Shown one piece after another: positions 1 through 9,419 of a stretch of 64,000 bases of DNA (position 1 is the first letter of the stretch; every line of letters begins with the position of its first letter). Made by a program: the position numbers and the translations under genes. Under the pieces are notes generated by a model that saw only the letters and a list, made by a program, of their open reading frames with translations, searched no databases and was not told the origin of the DNA. Origin of the DNA: Pseudomonas arsenicoxydans (lineage in GTDB: Bacteria > Pseudomonadota > Gammaproteobacteria > Pseudomonadales > Pseudomonadaceae); NCBI RefSeq assembly GCF_900103875.1, contig NZ_LT629705.1, forward strand, positions 696,501-760,500, read 5' to 3'.

Positions 1-614
1 TTGGTCTTGCCAGCTTCGTCGGTGACGGTTTCGACACTGCCGCCAAAACCGATCGGGTAAACCACCTCCGGCCGTTCGAATTCCCATGGGTTACCGAAAT
101 CCAGCCAGTGTTCGGTTTGTTCCTGCTGCCAGCCATCGACGATGGCCTGACGGAACAATCCGTGTTCATAACGAATGCCATAGCCGTGGCCGGCGATGCC
201 CAGGGTCGACATGCTTTCCATGAAGCACGCCGCCAGACGACCGAGGCCGCCGTTGCCCAGGGCCGCGTCGGGCTCCAGCAGGCGAATGCGTTCGAGGTCG
301 ACGCCCAGTTCGGTCAGGGCCTCACGGGCGACGTCCAGCAGGCCGAGGTTGCTCAGGCTGTCGTAGAGCAGCCGGCCGATGAGAAATTCCAGGGAGAGGT
401 AGTAAACCCGTTTCTGACCTTTGCGGTAGATCTGCCGGGTGTGATCCATCCAGTGCTCGACCATGTGATCGCGCGCTGCCAATGCAATCGCTTCGAACCA
501 GTCGTGGTCGAACGCGTGATCCGGGTCTTTGCCCACCGCGTAGGTGAGTTTGGTCAAGACGGCGTCGCGGAATGCGGCCACCTCTGCTTCGCGAACAAGT
601 GGTTCTTGAGTCAT
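1..614 (-). CDS. glgP: Glycogen phosphorylase, N-terminal part (runs off the window)
   Basis: Only the first 204 codons are present; the rest lies before base 1. The enzyme releases glucose-1-phosphate from glycogen. The protein starts MTQEPLVREAEV and carries the family's N-terminal signatures: YYLSLEFLIGR at about residues 67-77, then EPDAALGNGGLGRLAACF at about 112-129 and the GYGIRYEHGLF stretch at about 140-150. These belong to the GT35 phosphorylase fold. The start codon at 614 is chosen because nothing similar to the family continues upstream. Family assignment is secure; the catalytic lysine that binds pyridoxal phosphate lies outside the window and cannot be checked. Confidence 0.93.
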   Translation of the reverse strand, partial: MTQEPLVREAEVAAFRDAVLTKLTYAVGKDPDHAFDHDWFEAIALAARDHMVEHWMDHTRQIYRKGQKRVYYLSLEFLIGRLLYDSLSNLGLLDVAREALTELGVDLERIRLLEPDAALGNGGLGRLAACFMESMSTLGIAGHGYGIRYEHGLFRQAIVDGWQQEQTEHWLDFGNPWEFERPEVVYPIGFGGSVETVTDEAGKT

Positions 615-870
615 CGATAGGACCTCGAGCGAGCGTGGAGTTGTTGAGCCTAGACGGTCTGACCGGCCGCGGGGGCTCTGGTTCGGCAGTTTTTCCTGAT
701 AGTGCGAGATAGGTCGACATTACATTGTCATGTGCCTTAATCAATGCAGGTGCCGTGCCGGATTAACGGTGCTATCGGGCGGTTATTGAAAAAAACTGGC
801 GAAAGGTTGTTCAAAAATCCACCAGTCCCGGTATGATCGCGCGCCCTGATGCACACGCTGGTAACAACCG
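615..870. other. Intergenic region between divergent glgP and the cysteine-cluster gene
   Basis: This 256-base stretch separates divergently transcribed genes and should hold both promoters. It includes an AT-richer segment around 700-815, but I cannot name individual boxes with confidence. Reading frames here are not supported by any recognisable protein. Confidence 0.5.
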
Positions 871-1314
871 ATGATGAAGTCCAACCTGATCGCTGCCGCC
901 GAGATCGATCGCCTCGACACCTGGGCCAAGTATTCTGCGCCAATGTGCGGTTCCTGTGTGTCCAGTTGCTGCACGCTGCCGGTCGAGGTCAAGATCAAGG
1001 ATCTGATCCGTATCGGCATCGTCGACGAGTTCGAGCGCGGCGAACCGGCGAAGAACATCGCCAAGCGCCTGCAGAAGGAAGGGATCGTCGAGCGCTACAA
1101 CCAGAAGTCCGAAATCTTCACGCTCCAGCGCATGAGCAACAACGATTGCCTGTACCTGGATCGTAAGAGCCGTCTGTGCACTATTTATGAAAAGCGTCCG
1201 GACACTTGCCGCAATCATCCGAAGATCGGGCCACGCCCCGGATATTGCGCTTACAAGCCTAAAGAAGTGGCGCGTGAGAGCAGCGAGAGCCGTCGCACCC
1301 TGGAGAAGTTTTGA
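871..1314 (+). CDS. YkgJ-family cysteine cluster protein
   Basis: A 147-residue protein with a clustered set of cysteines: CGSCVSSCC at about residues 26-34, then single cysteines at about 93 (NDCLY), 101 (RLCTIY), 110 (DTCRNH) and 123 (GYCAY). This arrangement is typical of the UPF0153/YkgJ family, thought to bind zinc or an iron-sulfur cluster; the cellular role is not established. It has no signal peptide or membrane segment, so it is expected in the cytoplasm. It is a single-gene unit followed by a REP pair. The alternative start one codon later (the sequence begins ATGATG) cannot be excluded. Confidence 0.85.
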   Translation: MMKSNLIAAAEIDRLDTWAKYSAPMCGSCVSSCCTLPVEVKIKDLIRIGIVDEFERGEPAKNIAKRLQKEGIVERYNQKSEIFTLQRMSNNDCLYLDRKSRLCTIYEKRPDTCRNHPKIGPRPGYCAYKPKEVARESSESRRTLEKF

Positions 1315-1342
1315 TCCAGAATCTCGCTGCCTGACCGAGCCT

Positions 1343-1437
1343 CATCGCGGGCAAGTCCGCTCCCACAGGGTTCGGCGCTGAACACAACTTATGTGAACAC
1401 CCCAAATCACTGTGGGAGCGAGCTTGCTCGCGATGAG
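1343..1437. repeat. Inverted pair of Pseudomonas REP elements (REPIN)
   Basis: Two REP copies face each other: 1343-1370 reads catcgcgggcaagtccgctc and continues cccacag, and 1410-1437 is its near reverse complement (ctgtgggagcgagcttgctc, then gcgatgag). They lie between the convergent YkgJ-family gene and typA. Such pairs are usually mobilised in trans by RAYT transposases; no RAYT gene is in this window. Confidence 0.9.
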
Positions 1438-1471
1438 GCCAGCACAAACACTGCACAAACCCCAGACAAAC

Positions 1472-1509
1472 AAAAACGCCCCCGACCTTGCGGTCGGGGG
1501 CGTTTTTTT
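1472..1509 (-). terminator. Rho-independent terminator of typA
   Basis: A GC-rich stem (cgcccccgacc / ggtcgggggcg) around a short ttgc loop is flanked by A- and T-runs, so it can end transcription in both directions. It lies just downstream of the typA stop. Confidence 0.92.
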
Positions 1510-1527
1510 TCCAGCTAACTAAATGAC

Positions 1528-3348
1528 TTAGTTACCAGATTTTTTCGCAGCGCGGGTACGCTCGCTTTCGCCTAGGATCTTCTTGCGAAGACGGATGGAC
1601 TTAGGAGTGACTTCGCACAATTCGTCTTCTTGAACGAATTCCAGAGCCTGCTCCAGGGTGAAGCGGATAGGCGGAACCAGAGCGATGGTTTCGTCTTTAC
1701 CCGAAGCACGCATGTTGTCGAGCTTCTTGCCTTTGGTTGGGTTGACGCCCAGGTCGTTGTCGCGGCTGTTGATGCCGACGATTTGACCTTCGTACACGTC
1801 TTCACCGTGACCCAGGAACAGTTTGCCGCGAGCTTGCAGGGTTTCCAGCGAGTAAGTCAGAGCCTTACCGGTAGCAACCGAAACCAGCACGCCGTTCTGA
1901 CGGCCGGACATGTCGCCGGACTTCATCACGTCGTAACGGTCGAAGATCGAGGTCAGGATGCCTGCACCGGAGGTCAGGGTCAGGAACTCGTTACGGAAAC
2001 CGATCAAGCCACGAGCCGGGATGTTGTACTCAAGGCGCACACGGCCCTTGCCATCCGGAACCATGTTGGTCAGGTCGCCTTTACGGATACCGATCTGTTC
2101 CATGATCGAACCTTGCGATTCTTCCGGCAGGTCGATGGTCACGTTTTCGTACGGTTCGTGCTTGACGCCGTCAACCATGCGGATGATCACTTCCGGACGA
2201 CCAACACCCATTTCGAAGCCTTCGCGACGCATGGTTTCGATCAATACCGAGAGGTGCAGCTCACCACGGCCGGAGACTTTGAACTTGTCGGCGGTGTCGC
2301 CTTCTTCAACGCGCAGGGCAACGTTGTAGAGCAGTTCTTTGTCCAGACGTTCCTTGATGTTACGGGAAGTCACGAACTTGCCTTCTTTACCGCAGAAAGG
2401 CGAGTCGTTTACCTGGAAGGTCATGGAAACGGTTGGTTCGTCAACGGTCAGCGGCTTCATCGCTTCGACGTTCAGTGGGTCGCACAGAGTGTCGGAGATG
2501 AACAGCTGGTCGAAGCCGCTGATGCAGACGATGTCGCCGGCAGCTGCTTCTTCAACGTCGATACGGTGCAGACCGTGGTGACCCATCAGCTTCAGGATAC
2601 GGCCGTTGCGCTTCTTGCCGTCGGCGTCGATAGCGACAACCGGAGTGTTCGGCTTGATGCGACCACGAGCGATACGGCCAACGCCGATAACACCCAGGAA
2701 GCTGTTGTAGTCCAGAGCGGAGATCTGCATCTGGAACGGACCGTCACGGTCGACTTTCGGCGCAGGTACGTTGTCGACGATCGACTGGTACAGCGGGGTC
2801 ATGTCTTCAGCCATGTCGGTGTGTTCCAGACCGGCAATGCCGTTCAGGGCCGAGGCGTAGACGACTTTGAAGTCCAGCTGTTCTTCGGTGGCACCGAGGT
2901 TGTCGAACAGGTCGAAGATCTGGTCCAGAACCCAGTCCGGACGCGCGCCTGGACGGTCGACCTTGTTGATGACCACGATTGGACGCAGGCCGGCTTCGAA
3001 AGCCTTCTTGGTCACGAAACGGGTTTGCGGCATAGGGCCGTCTTGAGCGTCAACCAGCAGCAGAACGGAGTCGACCATCGACATTACGCGTTCAACTTCG
3101 CCGCCGAAGTCGGCGTGGCCCGGGGTGTCCACGATGTTGATGTGGTAGCCGTTCCAGTTGATGGCGGTGTTTTTCGCCAGAATGGTAATACCGCGCTCTT
3201 TCTCCTGGTCGTTGGAGTCCATCACGCGCTCGTCGTTGAGCTCGTTGCGCTCCAGGGTGCCGGATTGACGCAAGAGTTTGTCTACCAGGGTGGTTTTACC
3301 ATGGTCAACGTGAGCAATGATGGCGATGTTGCGTAGATTTTCGATCAC
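1528..3348 (-). CDS. typA: Translational GTPase TypA/BipA
   Basis: A 606-residue ribosome-associated GTPase related to EF-G and LepA that supports 50S assembly and growth under stress or cold. The G domain is visible from the N-terminus: AHVDHGKTT (P-loop, residues 12-20), the RGITI switch, DTPGHADF (about 73-80) and NKVD (about 127-130). EF-G-like domains follow, then a basic C-terminal tail. Length matches the family. The start codon is GTG at 3348 giving [11 protein letters not shown]. The gene stands alone, with its own terminator downstream and thiI upstream on the same strand. Confidence 0.97.
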   Translation of the reverse strand: MIENLRNIAIIAHVDHGKTTLVDKLLRQSGTLERNELNDERVMDSNDQEKERGITILAKNTAINWNGYHINIVDTPGHADFGGEVERVMSMVDSVLLLVDAQDGPMPQTRFVTKKAFEAGLRPIVVINKVDRPGARPDWVLDQIFDLFDNLGATEEQLDFKVVYASALNGIAGLEHTDMAEDMTPLYQSIVDNVPAPKVDRDGPFQMQISALDYNSFLGVIGVGRIARGRIKPNTPVVAIDADGKKRNGRILKLMGHHGLHRIDVEEAAAGDIVCISGFDQLFISDTLCDPLNVEAMKPLTVDEPTVSMTFQVNDSPFCGKEGKFVTSRNIKERLDKELLYNVALRVEEGDTADKFKVSGRGELHLSVLIETMRREGFEMGVGRPEVIIRMVDGVKHEPYENVTIDLPEESQGSIMEQIGIRKGDLTNMVPDGKGRVRLEYNIPARGLIGFRNEFLTLTSGAGILTSIFDRYDVMKSGDMSGRQNGVLVSVATGKALTYSLETLQARGKLFLGHGEDVYEGQIVGINSRDNDLGVNPTKGKKLDNMRASGKDETIALVPPIRFTLEQALEFVQEDELCEVTPKSIRLRKKILGESERTRAAKKSGN

Positions 3349-3487
3349 TTGTGTATCTCGATCAGAGGATTCGGTGTGCTGACAAGTCTTGGCAGCGATT
3401 TACAGTAGAGTCAGGCCTTGCCGTTACAGCTTGACGGCAGAGTCGGGGGGCCGGTGACGCAGGCCACAGGCATACAGCCCCGGGCTC

Positions 3488-4942
3488 TTAGCTCGGTCGA
3501 TAAACGCGCACATTGGCATGCCCCTCACTGAGCAAATGGTGGGCATGCAGGCGACTCATCACGCCTTTGTCGCAATACAGCAGGTACTGGCGAGTAGGGT
3601 CCAGTTCCTTGAAACGAGCGTTCAATGCATAAAACGGCATCGTCTGTACCTCAATGCCAGCCAGCTCCAGCGGGTCGTCTTCAGCGGCATCCGGATGACG
3701 GATATCGATGATGATTTGCCCCGCCAGCGCTTCGCTGACTTCTTCGATCTGCAAGTCCTGGCCCAATTCGTCGATCACGCGATCGATCGGCACCAGTTTG
3801 GCGTTCTCGAGCGCACGCTCTAGGACTGCCATGTCGAACTGTTGTTCTTCGTACTCCACGCGCGGTCGCTTGGCGTGGGTCTTGGGGTTCACCGAGATGA
3901 CCCCGCAGTATTCCGGCATGTGCTTGGCGAAATCGGCGGTACCGATTTCGTTGGCCAGATCGATAATGTCCTGCTTGTGACTGGCGATCAGCGGACGCAA
4001 GACCAGCTTGTCGGTCACGCAGTCGATCACGGACAGGTTCGGCAATGTCTGGCTCGACACCTGGGAAATCGCTTCGCCGGTGACCAGCGCTTCGATGTCC
4101 AGCCGATCGGCAATACGGGAAGCAGCGCGCAACATCATACGCTTCAAAACTACACCCATATGACTGTTATCGACTTTCCCGAGAATTTCTCCCAGTACTT
4201 CCTCGAACGGCACACTCACAAATAACACGCGTTGGGAGCTGCCGTACTTCTTCCAGATGAAGTGCGCGACTTCCATGACGCCCAGTTCATGGGCACGTCC
4301 GCCCAGATTAAAGAAGCAGAAATGGCTCATCAGCCCGCGACGCATGATCTGGTATGCAGCAACGGTGGAATCGAAGCCGCCGGACATCAGTACAAGCGTC
4401 TGCTCCAGGGCTCCCAGCGGATAACCGCCGATGCTGTTGTGCTGGCTGTGGATCACGAACAACCGTTTGTCGCGAATTTCGATGCGAACTTCGATTTGCG
4501 GCTCTTTCAGCGAGATTCCGGCGGCGCCGCACTGACGACGCAGTTGGCTGCCGACGTATTTCTCGACATCCATCGAGCTGAATTCATGCTTGCCGGCTCG
4601 CTTGCAGCGCACCGAAAAGATCTTCCCGGCCAGCGAATCACCGAAGTGCTGCTTGCACTTGGCAACGATGTCGTCGAAGTCGCCCAGCGGGTATTCATCG
4701 ACCTGCAGGAAATGCGCGATGCCCGGCATGCAGCTCAGGCGCTCGGTCATATCCTTCAGGGCCTTGGGCTCGCTGACGCGGGTTTCCAGCTCGAGATTGT
4801 CCCACACACCGTTCACCACCACAGCCGGGTCCAAGTCGCGGAGCACGGTACGGATATTTTTGGCCAACTGGCGGATGAAACGCATCCGTACCGGGCGGCT
4901 CTTGATGGTGATCTCGGGGAAGACTTTTACGATTAATTTCAT
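3488..4942 (-). CDS. thiI: tRNA 4-thiouridine synthase / sulfurtransferase ThiI
   Basis: A 484-residue enzyme that makes 4-thiouridine at tRNA position 8 and passes sulfur into the thiamine thiazole. Start set at [19 protein letters not shown]; upstream residues in the same frame do not look like ThiI. The order is an N-terminal ferredoxin-like and THUMP region (to about 165), a PP-loop with [15 protein letters not shown] (about 184-198), and a C-terminal rhodanese domain whose active cysteine is in [12 protein letters not shown] near the end. The extended rhodanese version is the one that also serves thiamine synthesis. It lies upstream of typA and divergent from glnA. Confidence 0.96.
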   Translation of the reverse strand: MKLIVKVFPEITIKSRPVRMRFIRQLAKNIRTVLRDLDPAVVVNGVWDNLELETRVSEPKALKDMTERLSCMPGIAHFLQVDEYPLGDFDDIVAKCKQHFGDSLAGKIFSVRCKRAGKHEFSSMDVEKYVGSQLRRQCGAAGISLKEPQIEVRIEIRDKRLFVIHSQHNSIGGYPLGALEQTLVLMSGGFDSTVAAYQIMRRGLMSHFCFFNLGGRAHELGVMEVAHFIWKKYGSSQRVLFVSVPFEEVLGEILGKVDNSHMGVVLKRMMLRAASRIADRLDIEALVTGEAISQVSSQTLPNLSVIDCVTDKLVLRPLIASHKQDIIDLANEIGTADFAKHMPEYCGVISVNPKTHAKRPRVEYEEQQFDMAVLERALENAKLVPIDRVIDELGQDLQIEEVSEALAGQIIIDIRHPDAAEDDPLELAGIEVQTMPFYALNARFKELDPTRQYLLYCDKGVMSRLHAHHLLSEGHANVRVYRPS

Positions 4943-5117
4943 GAAAACAGCGCGCGCAGGCCCAGCCGAAAAAGGGGGGCGCGGATTATAGCGGAAATTG
5001 CTCAAGGTTTAACCAGTTAATGTGCAGAAGGTTTCGCGCGCACCAAAACGGGTCATTTGGCGATTTAAACGCTACATTACAGGGCGCGATTTTCAGCTTT
5101 GCGCCGCTTTGAACCTT

Positions 5118-5174
5118 TATAAGCGTGAAATTGGGGCAAAAAACCCATGCTGGGGCACTGGCATGCAATTTGCT
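5118..5174 (+). promoter_or_regulatory. Sigma54-type promoter upstream of glnA
   Basis: At 5159-5174 the sequence TGGCAT-GCAAT-TTGCT gives GG and GC doublets 12 bases apart, as in RpoN (-24/-12) promoters, about 100 bases before the glnA start. A possible weak NtrC half-site pair (gcacca...gggtca) lies further upstream around 5038-5058. This fits the known NtrC/RpoN control of glnA; the exact transcription start is not shown by sequence alone. Confidence 0.65.
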
Positions 5175-5272
5175 CCCTTGTGAGGCAGGTTGCCTTGGCA
5201 GAGTATTCGCGCCGGCATCACCCACATTCTAAGGGCATCCACTACTAAGCCCGAAGCCACCCGGAGGACACT

Positions 5273-6679
5273 ATGTCGAAGTCGGTTCAACTCATCAAAG
5301 ATCATGACGTCAAGTGGATTGATCTGCGCTTCACGGACACCAAAGGCACTCAGCACCACGTGACCATGCCGGCTCGCGACGCGCTGGATGAAGCTTTCTT
5401 CGAAGAAGGCAAAATGTTCGACGGTTCCTCCATCGCTGGCTGGAAAGGCATCGAAGCTTCCGACATGATCCTGATGCCGGACGACAGCACCGCTGTCCTC
5501 GACCCGTTCACCGAAGAACCTACCCTGATCCTGGTTTGCGACGTGATCGAGCCTTCGACCATGCAAGGCTACGACCGTGACCCACGTGCGATCGCCAAGC
5601 GTGCCGAGGAATACCTGAAGTCGACCGGTATCGGCGACACCGTATTTGTTGGCCCGGAGCCAGAATTCTTCATCTTCGACGAAGTGAAGTTCAAGTCCGA
5701 CATCTCCGGCTCCATGTTCAAGATCTACTCCGAACAAGGTTCGTGGATGTCCGACCAGGACGTGGAAGGCGGCAACAAAGGCCACCGTCCAGGCGTCAAA
5801 GGTGGCTATTTCCCGGTTCCGCCGTTCGACCACGACCACGAAATCCGTACCTCCATGTGCAACGCCATGGAAGAAATGGGCCTGGTCATCGAAGTTCACC
5901 ACCACGAAGTGGCGACTGCTGGCCAGAACGAAATCGGTGTGAAGTTCAACACCCTGGTTGCCAAGGCTGACGAAGTTCAGACCCTGAAATACTGCGTACA
6001 CAACGTTGCTGATGCATACGGCCGCACCGCGACCTTCATGCCTAAGCCACTGTACGGCGACAACGGTTCGGGTATGCACGTCCACCTGTCCATCGCCAAA
6101 GATGGCAAGAACACCTTCGCTGGCGAAGGCTATGCCGGCCTGTCCGACACCGCCCTGTACTTCATCGGCGGTATCATCAAGCACGGTAAGGCCCTGAACG
6201 GCTTCACCAACCCGTCGACCAACTCCTACAAGCGTCTGGTCCCAGGTTTCGAAGCTCCAGTAATGCTGGCCTACTCGGCTCGCAACCGTTCCGCTTCGAT
6301 CCGTATTCCTTACGTGTCCAGCCCTCGCGCTCGCCGTATCGAAGCACGTTTCCCGGATCCAGCAGCCAACCCGTACCTGGGCTTCGCTGCACTGTTGATG
6401 GCTGGCCTGGACGGCATCCAGAACAAGATCCACCCTGGCGACGCAGCTGACAAAAACCTGTACGACCTGCCGCCTGAAGAGGCGAAAGAGATCCCACAAG
6501 TTTGCGGCAGCCTGAAAGAAGCCCTGGAAGAGCTGGACAAAGGTCGTGCGTTCCTGACCAAAGGCGGCGTTTTCAGCGACGACTTCATCGACGCTTACAT
6601 CGCTCTGAAAAGCGAAGAAGAGATCAAGGTTCGTACCTTCGTACACCCACTGGAATACGAGCTGTACTACAGCTGCTGA
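5273..6679 (+). CDS. glnA: Type I glutamine synthetase
   Basis: A 468-residue GSI-beta enzyme that condenses ammonia and glutamate to glutamine in the cytoplasm as a dodecamer. Visible signatures are [13 protein letters not shown] (about 44-56), the ATP-binding region [10 protein letters not shown] (about 264-273), and the adenylylation loop [10 protein letters not shown] (about 394-403), whose tyrosine is the target of GlnE control. Length is exactly typical. A good ribosome site (cggagga) precedes the start. It opens a nitrogen block that continues with two DUF4124 genes and ntrBC. Confidence 0.98.
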   Translation: MSKSVQLIKDHDVKWIDLRFTDTKGTQHHVTMPARDALDEAFFEEGKMFDGSSIAGWKGIEASDMILMPDDSTAVLDPFTEEPTLILVCDVIEPSTMQGYDRDPRAIAKRAEEYLKSTGIGDTVFVGPEPEFFIFDEVKFKSDISGSMFKIYSEQGSWMSDQDVEGGNKGHRPGVKGGYFPVPPFDHDHEIRTSMCNAMEEMGLVIEVHHHEVATAGQNEIGVKFNTLVAKADEVQTLKYCVHNVADAYGRTATFMPKPLYGDNGSGMHVHLSIAKDGKNTFAGEGYAGLSDTALYFIGGIIKHGKALNGFTNPSTNSYKRLVPGFEAPVMLAYSARNRSASIRIPYVSSPRARRIEARFPDPAANPYLGFAALLMAGLDGIQNKIHPGDAADKNLYDLPPEEAKEIPQVCGSLKEALEELDKGRAFLTKGGVFSDDFIDAYIALKSEEEIKVRTFVHPLEYELYYSC

Positions 6680-6712
6680 TCCGGTAGCGCTGCAATACGC
6701 GGCGTGAAAAAG

Positions 6713-6739
6713 AGAGGCCTCCTTCGGGAGGCCTTTTTT
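6713..6739 (+). terminator. Rho-independent terminator of glnA
   Basis: The stem gaggcctcc-ttcg-ggaggcc is followed by a run of six T. It separates glnA from the following DUF4124 genes. Confidence 0.93.
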
Positions 6740-6770
6740 GTGCCCGGGATTCAACGTTCAATAAAGAACC

Positions 6771-6863
6771 TGTGGGAGCGGGCTTGCCCGCGATGGCGGA
6801 CTTTCAGACGTATTGGATGCTGAATGTGCCGACGCCTTCGCGGGCAAGCCCGCTCCCACAGGG
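6771..6863. repeat. Inverted pair of REP elements (REPIN)
   Basis: tgtgggagcgggcttgcccg (from 6771, then cgatgg) and its reverse complement at about 6838-6863 (tcgcgggcaagcccgctccc, then aca) flank a 40-base spacer. An open reading frame that crosses this repeat is a chance extension of the downstream gene. Confidence 0.9.
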
Positions 6864-6976
6864 TTTTGTGGTGCTTCAGCGATTTCGGCAAATCATGCCC
6901 GGATGTTTATCAACTGGGTCTATCGCCACCCTCTGACCTATGCTGCAACCCAACGCATTCGTTTCTGGTCGATTTT

Positions 6977-7486
6977 ATGGGTCGTGGTTTTCTACTGATG
7001 TTGCTGTTGATCGCCTTGCCCGCCGCCGCGCAGATCTATAAATACACCGATGCCGACGGCAACACCGCCTACAGCAATCAGCCGCCTGATGGCGTCGCGG
7101 CGCAGGCGGTCGACTTGCCTCCGCTTAACAGCGTCGAGCCCCAGCCCCCATCTGCGCCGCCCAGCGAAGCCCTGAACCGCGAACAGCCTCATAGCGCGTA
7201 CGAGGTGCTGGAGCTGACCAACTTGCCCACCACCGAAGCGTTGCGAGCCAATAACGGCACTTTCACCGTCAGCGTCATGATCAAACCGCGGCTTCAAGCG
7301 CCGCACCTGCTGAGGCTGTTGCTGGACGATCAGCCTTACGGCCAATCAAGCAACGTTCCGATCCTGCAACTGGTCAATATTGATCGCGGCACACACAGCC
7401 TCGCAGTGCAGGTCATCGACGGAGAAAACATCGTGCAGCAAAGTCCCAGCGTGACCTTCACCGTGCAACGGGTACACAAGCCGTGA
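6977..7486 (+). CDS. DUF4124 domain-containing exported protein (first of a pair)
   Basis: A 169-residue protein with a hydrophobic signal segment (MGRGFLLMLLLIALPAAA) followed at once by the DUF4124 signature IYKYTDADGNTAYSNQPP. The rest is a proline-rich linker and a beta-rich C-terminal half (about 90-165) resembling an Ig-like or carbohydrate-binding fold. The start at 6977 is preferred because it gives a proper signal peptide; the frame upstream runs through a REP repeat. Its last four bases overlap the GTG start of the next gene, so the two are translationally coupled. Function is unknown; the position between glnA and ntrB is recurrent in Pseudomonas. Confidence 0.82.
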   Translation: MGRGFLLMLLLIALPAAAQIYKYTDADGNTAYSNQPPDGVAAQAVDLPPLNSVEPQPPSAPPSEALNREQPHSAYEVLELTNLPTTEALRANNGTFTVSVMIKPRLQAPHLLRLLLDDQPYGQSSNVPILQLVNIDRGTHSLAVQVIDGENIVQQSPSVTFTVQRVHKP

Positions 7487-8103
7487 GGTTATGGCTTCTG
7501 CTCGCCTGTTTGTGTGCCCTGCCGGCGACGGCCGAGGTTTTCACCTACATCGATGCCCAAGGCAATCGTGTCTACACCGACCAGCCAGGCTCGGGCGGCG
7601 CCAAGCGCGTGCCGCTGGCGACAAGCAACCGTATGTCCGCCAAACCTGGCGGTGCAGCACCGGCGATCTCTGACAAGAAGACGGAAACAAAGCCGCTGTT
7701 CCACTACGACATGCTCAGAATACTGGTGCCAGAGCCCGACTCGACGATCCGCAATAACGCTGGCGAGCTGATCGTCAGCGTCACCAGCGAACCCGGCCTG
7801 CAACACGGGCATCGCTACCGTTTGCTGCTCGATGGTCAACCCACCGCCGAACCAGGGCCGAGCCCGGTTTTCGCCCTGAATAACATCGACCGTGGCAGCC
7901 ACAATCTCTCAGTGGAAATCCTCGACGAGCAAGGTCGCACTGTCGAACGCACCGCCAACCAGCCCTTCCACATGCTGCGTATCTCCCTCGCGCAAAAACG
8001 CCAAGTCAAACCCTGCGTCCTCGCCGACTACGGCCAACGACCGGAATGTCCGCTCAAGGACAAACCTGAAGAAGAAAAAAATCCCTTCTTGCGTTTCTTC
8101 TAA
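7483..8103 (+). CDS. DUF4124 domain-containing exported protein (second of a pair)
   Basis: A 206-residue paralogue of its upstream neighbour, starting with GTG (M-RLWLLLACLCALPATA, a signal peptide) and then VFTYIDAQGNRVYTDQPG, the DUF4124 motif. Shared features with the first copy include a LRILVPEPDSTIRNN-type stretch, 'NNIDRGSHNLSVEI' versus 'VNIDRGTHSLAVQV', and a charged tail here (KPEEEKNPFLRFF). The start overlaps the previous stop in a GTGA motif. Expected in the periplasm or envelope. Function unknown. Confidence 0.82.
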   Translation: MRLWLLLACLCALPATAEVFTYIDAQGNRVYTDQPGSGGAKRVPLATSNRMSAKPGGAAPAISDKKTETKPLFHYDMLRILVPEPDSTIRNNAGELIVSVTSEPGLQHGHRYRLLLDGQPTAEPGPSPVFALNNIDRGSHNLSVEILDEQGRTVERTANQPFHMLRISLAQKRQVKPCVLADYGQRPECPLKDKPEEEKNPFLRFF

Positions 8104-8117
8104 CCTCGTTCAGGTTT

Positions 8118-8148
8118 GCGCACTATATTGGTGCAATAGACTGCACCG
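8118..8148 (+). promoter_or_regulatory. NtrC binding site upstream of ntrB
   Basis: GCACTATATTGGTGC at 8120-8134 is a near-perfect dyad of the NtrC consensus (GCAC-N7-GTGC) and matches the strong enhancer site of enterobacterial glnA as I recall it. A further half-site, TGCACC, follows at 8142-8147. It lies about 200 bases before ntrB and about 140 before a sigma54-like promoter, suggesting autoregulation of ntrBC. Confidence 0.85.
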
Positions 8149-8261
8149 TACTCACATCGCATCCCATTTTGGTTCGAAACTACCCGCAAAAGCTGGCAGA
8201 ACGCCACGCGAACGAGCGTTAAACGCCCGTTTTAGGCCTTAAACGCTTCTTTTCGGAGCCT

Positions 8262-8277
8262 TGGTTTGGTTTTTGCA
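8262..8277 (+). promoter_or_regulatory. Candidate sigma54 promoter of ntrBC
   Basis: TGGTTT-GGTTT-TTGCA has the GG and GC doublets at RpoN spacing and sits 57 bases before ntrB, downstream of a clear NtrC site. The -24 element is imperfect, so confidence is moderate. Confidence 0.6.
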
Positions 8278-8333
8278 TTTTCCTCGTATCGGCGCGTTAT
8301 TCATGCGCATGCCCTGCTCCAAAAGAGGTCCTG

Positions 8334-9419
8334 ATGACCATTAGCGACGCGCTGCATCGACTGCTACTCGACAACCTGACCACCGCCACCATCCTGCTCG
8401 ACGCCGACCTGCGCCTCGAGTACATGAACCCGGCGGCGGAGATGCTCCTGGCCATCAGCGGCCAGCGCAGCCATGGGCAGTTCATCAGTGAGTTGTTCAC
8501 CGAATCCACCGAAGCGCTGAACTCGTTGCGCCAGGCAGTAGAGCAGGCGCACCCCTTTACCAAGCGCGAAGCGATGCTCACCGCCCTCACCGGCCAGACA
8601 TTGACCGTCGACTATGCGGTAACGCCCATCCTGGCCAACGGCGACACCATGCTGCTGCTTGAAGTCCATCCCCGTGACCGCTTGCTGCGGATCACCAAGG
8701 AAGAGGCGCAGCTGTCCAAGCAGGAAACCAGCAAGATGCTGGTGCGCGGCCTCGCCCACGAAATCAAGAATCCGCTGGGCGGCATTCGCGGCGCGGCGCA
8801 ATTGCTCGCCCGTGAGTTGCCCGAAGAAAGCCTGCGCGATTACACCAACGTGATCATTGAAGAGGCCGACCGTCTGCGCAACCTCGTAGACCGCATGCTC
8901 GGCTCCAACAAGCTGCCGTCGCTGGCCATGTGCAACATCCACGAAGTGCTGGAGCGCGTCTCTCACCTGGTGGAAGCCGAAAGCCAGGGCTGCATCACGC
9001 TGGTGCGCGACTACGACCCAAGCATTCCCGACGTATTGATCGATCGCGAACAAATGATCCAGGCGGTCCTGAACATCGTGCGCAACGCGATGCAAGCCAT
9101 CAGCAGCCAGAACGAGCTGCGTCTGGGCCGCATCAGCTTGCGCACCCGCGCCATGCGCCAGTTCACCATCGGCCACGTGCGCCACCGCCTGGTGACCAAG
9201 ATCGAAATCATCGACAACGGTCCCGGCATTCCCGCGGACCTGCAAGAAACCATCTTCTTCCCCATGGTCAGCGGCCGCCCGGACGGTACCGGGCTGGGCC
9301 TGGCCATTACCCAGAACATCATCAGCCAGCACCAGGGCTTGATCGAGTGTGAAAGCCACCCAGGCCACACCACCTTCTCGATCTTTCTGCCACTGGAACA
9401 AGGAGCCACATCGACATGA
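8334..9419 (+). CDS. ntrB: Nitrogen regulation sensor kinase NtrB (GlnL)
   Basis: A 361-residue cytoplasmic histidine kinase/phosphatase that reads the PII signal protein and controls NtrC phosphorylation. It has an N-terminal PAS domain (about 8-110), a dimerisation/phosphoacceptor helix with GLAHEIKNPLGGIRGAAQLL (His at about 141), and a HATPase domain with NIVRNAMQAI (N box), IDNGPGIP (G1) and GRPDGTGLGLAITQNI (G2) to the end. The start has a clear AAGAGG ribosome site. Its stop overlaps the ntrC start by four bases (ATGA), indicating coupled translation. Confidence 0.97.
   Translation: MTISDALHRLLLDNLTTATILLDADLRLEYMNPAAEMLLAISGQRSHGQFISELFTESTEALNSLRQAVEQAHPFTKREAMLTALTGQTLTVDYAVTPILANGDTMLLLEVHPRDRLLRITKEEAQLSKQETSKMLVRGLAHEIKNPLGGIRGAAQLLARELPEESLRDYTNVIIEEADRLRNLVDRMLGSNKLPSLAMCNIHEVLERVSHLVEAESQGCITLVRDYDPSIPDVLIDREQMIQAVLNIVRNAMQAISSQNELRLGRISLRTRAMRQFTIGHVRHRLVTKIEIIDNGPGIPADLQETIFFPMVSGRPDGTGLGLAITQNIISQHQGLIECESHPGHTTFSIFLPLEQGATST

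Noticed and set aside
1630..3336. A 568-codon open frame opposite typA, and similar long antisense frames opposite glnA, gpmI and ctpA
   Set aside because: These are shadows of high-GC genes: no ribosome sites, no family resemblance, and the opposite strand encodes well-known proteins.
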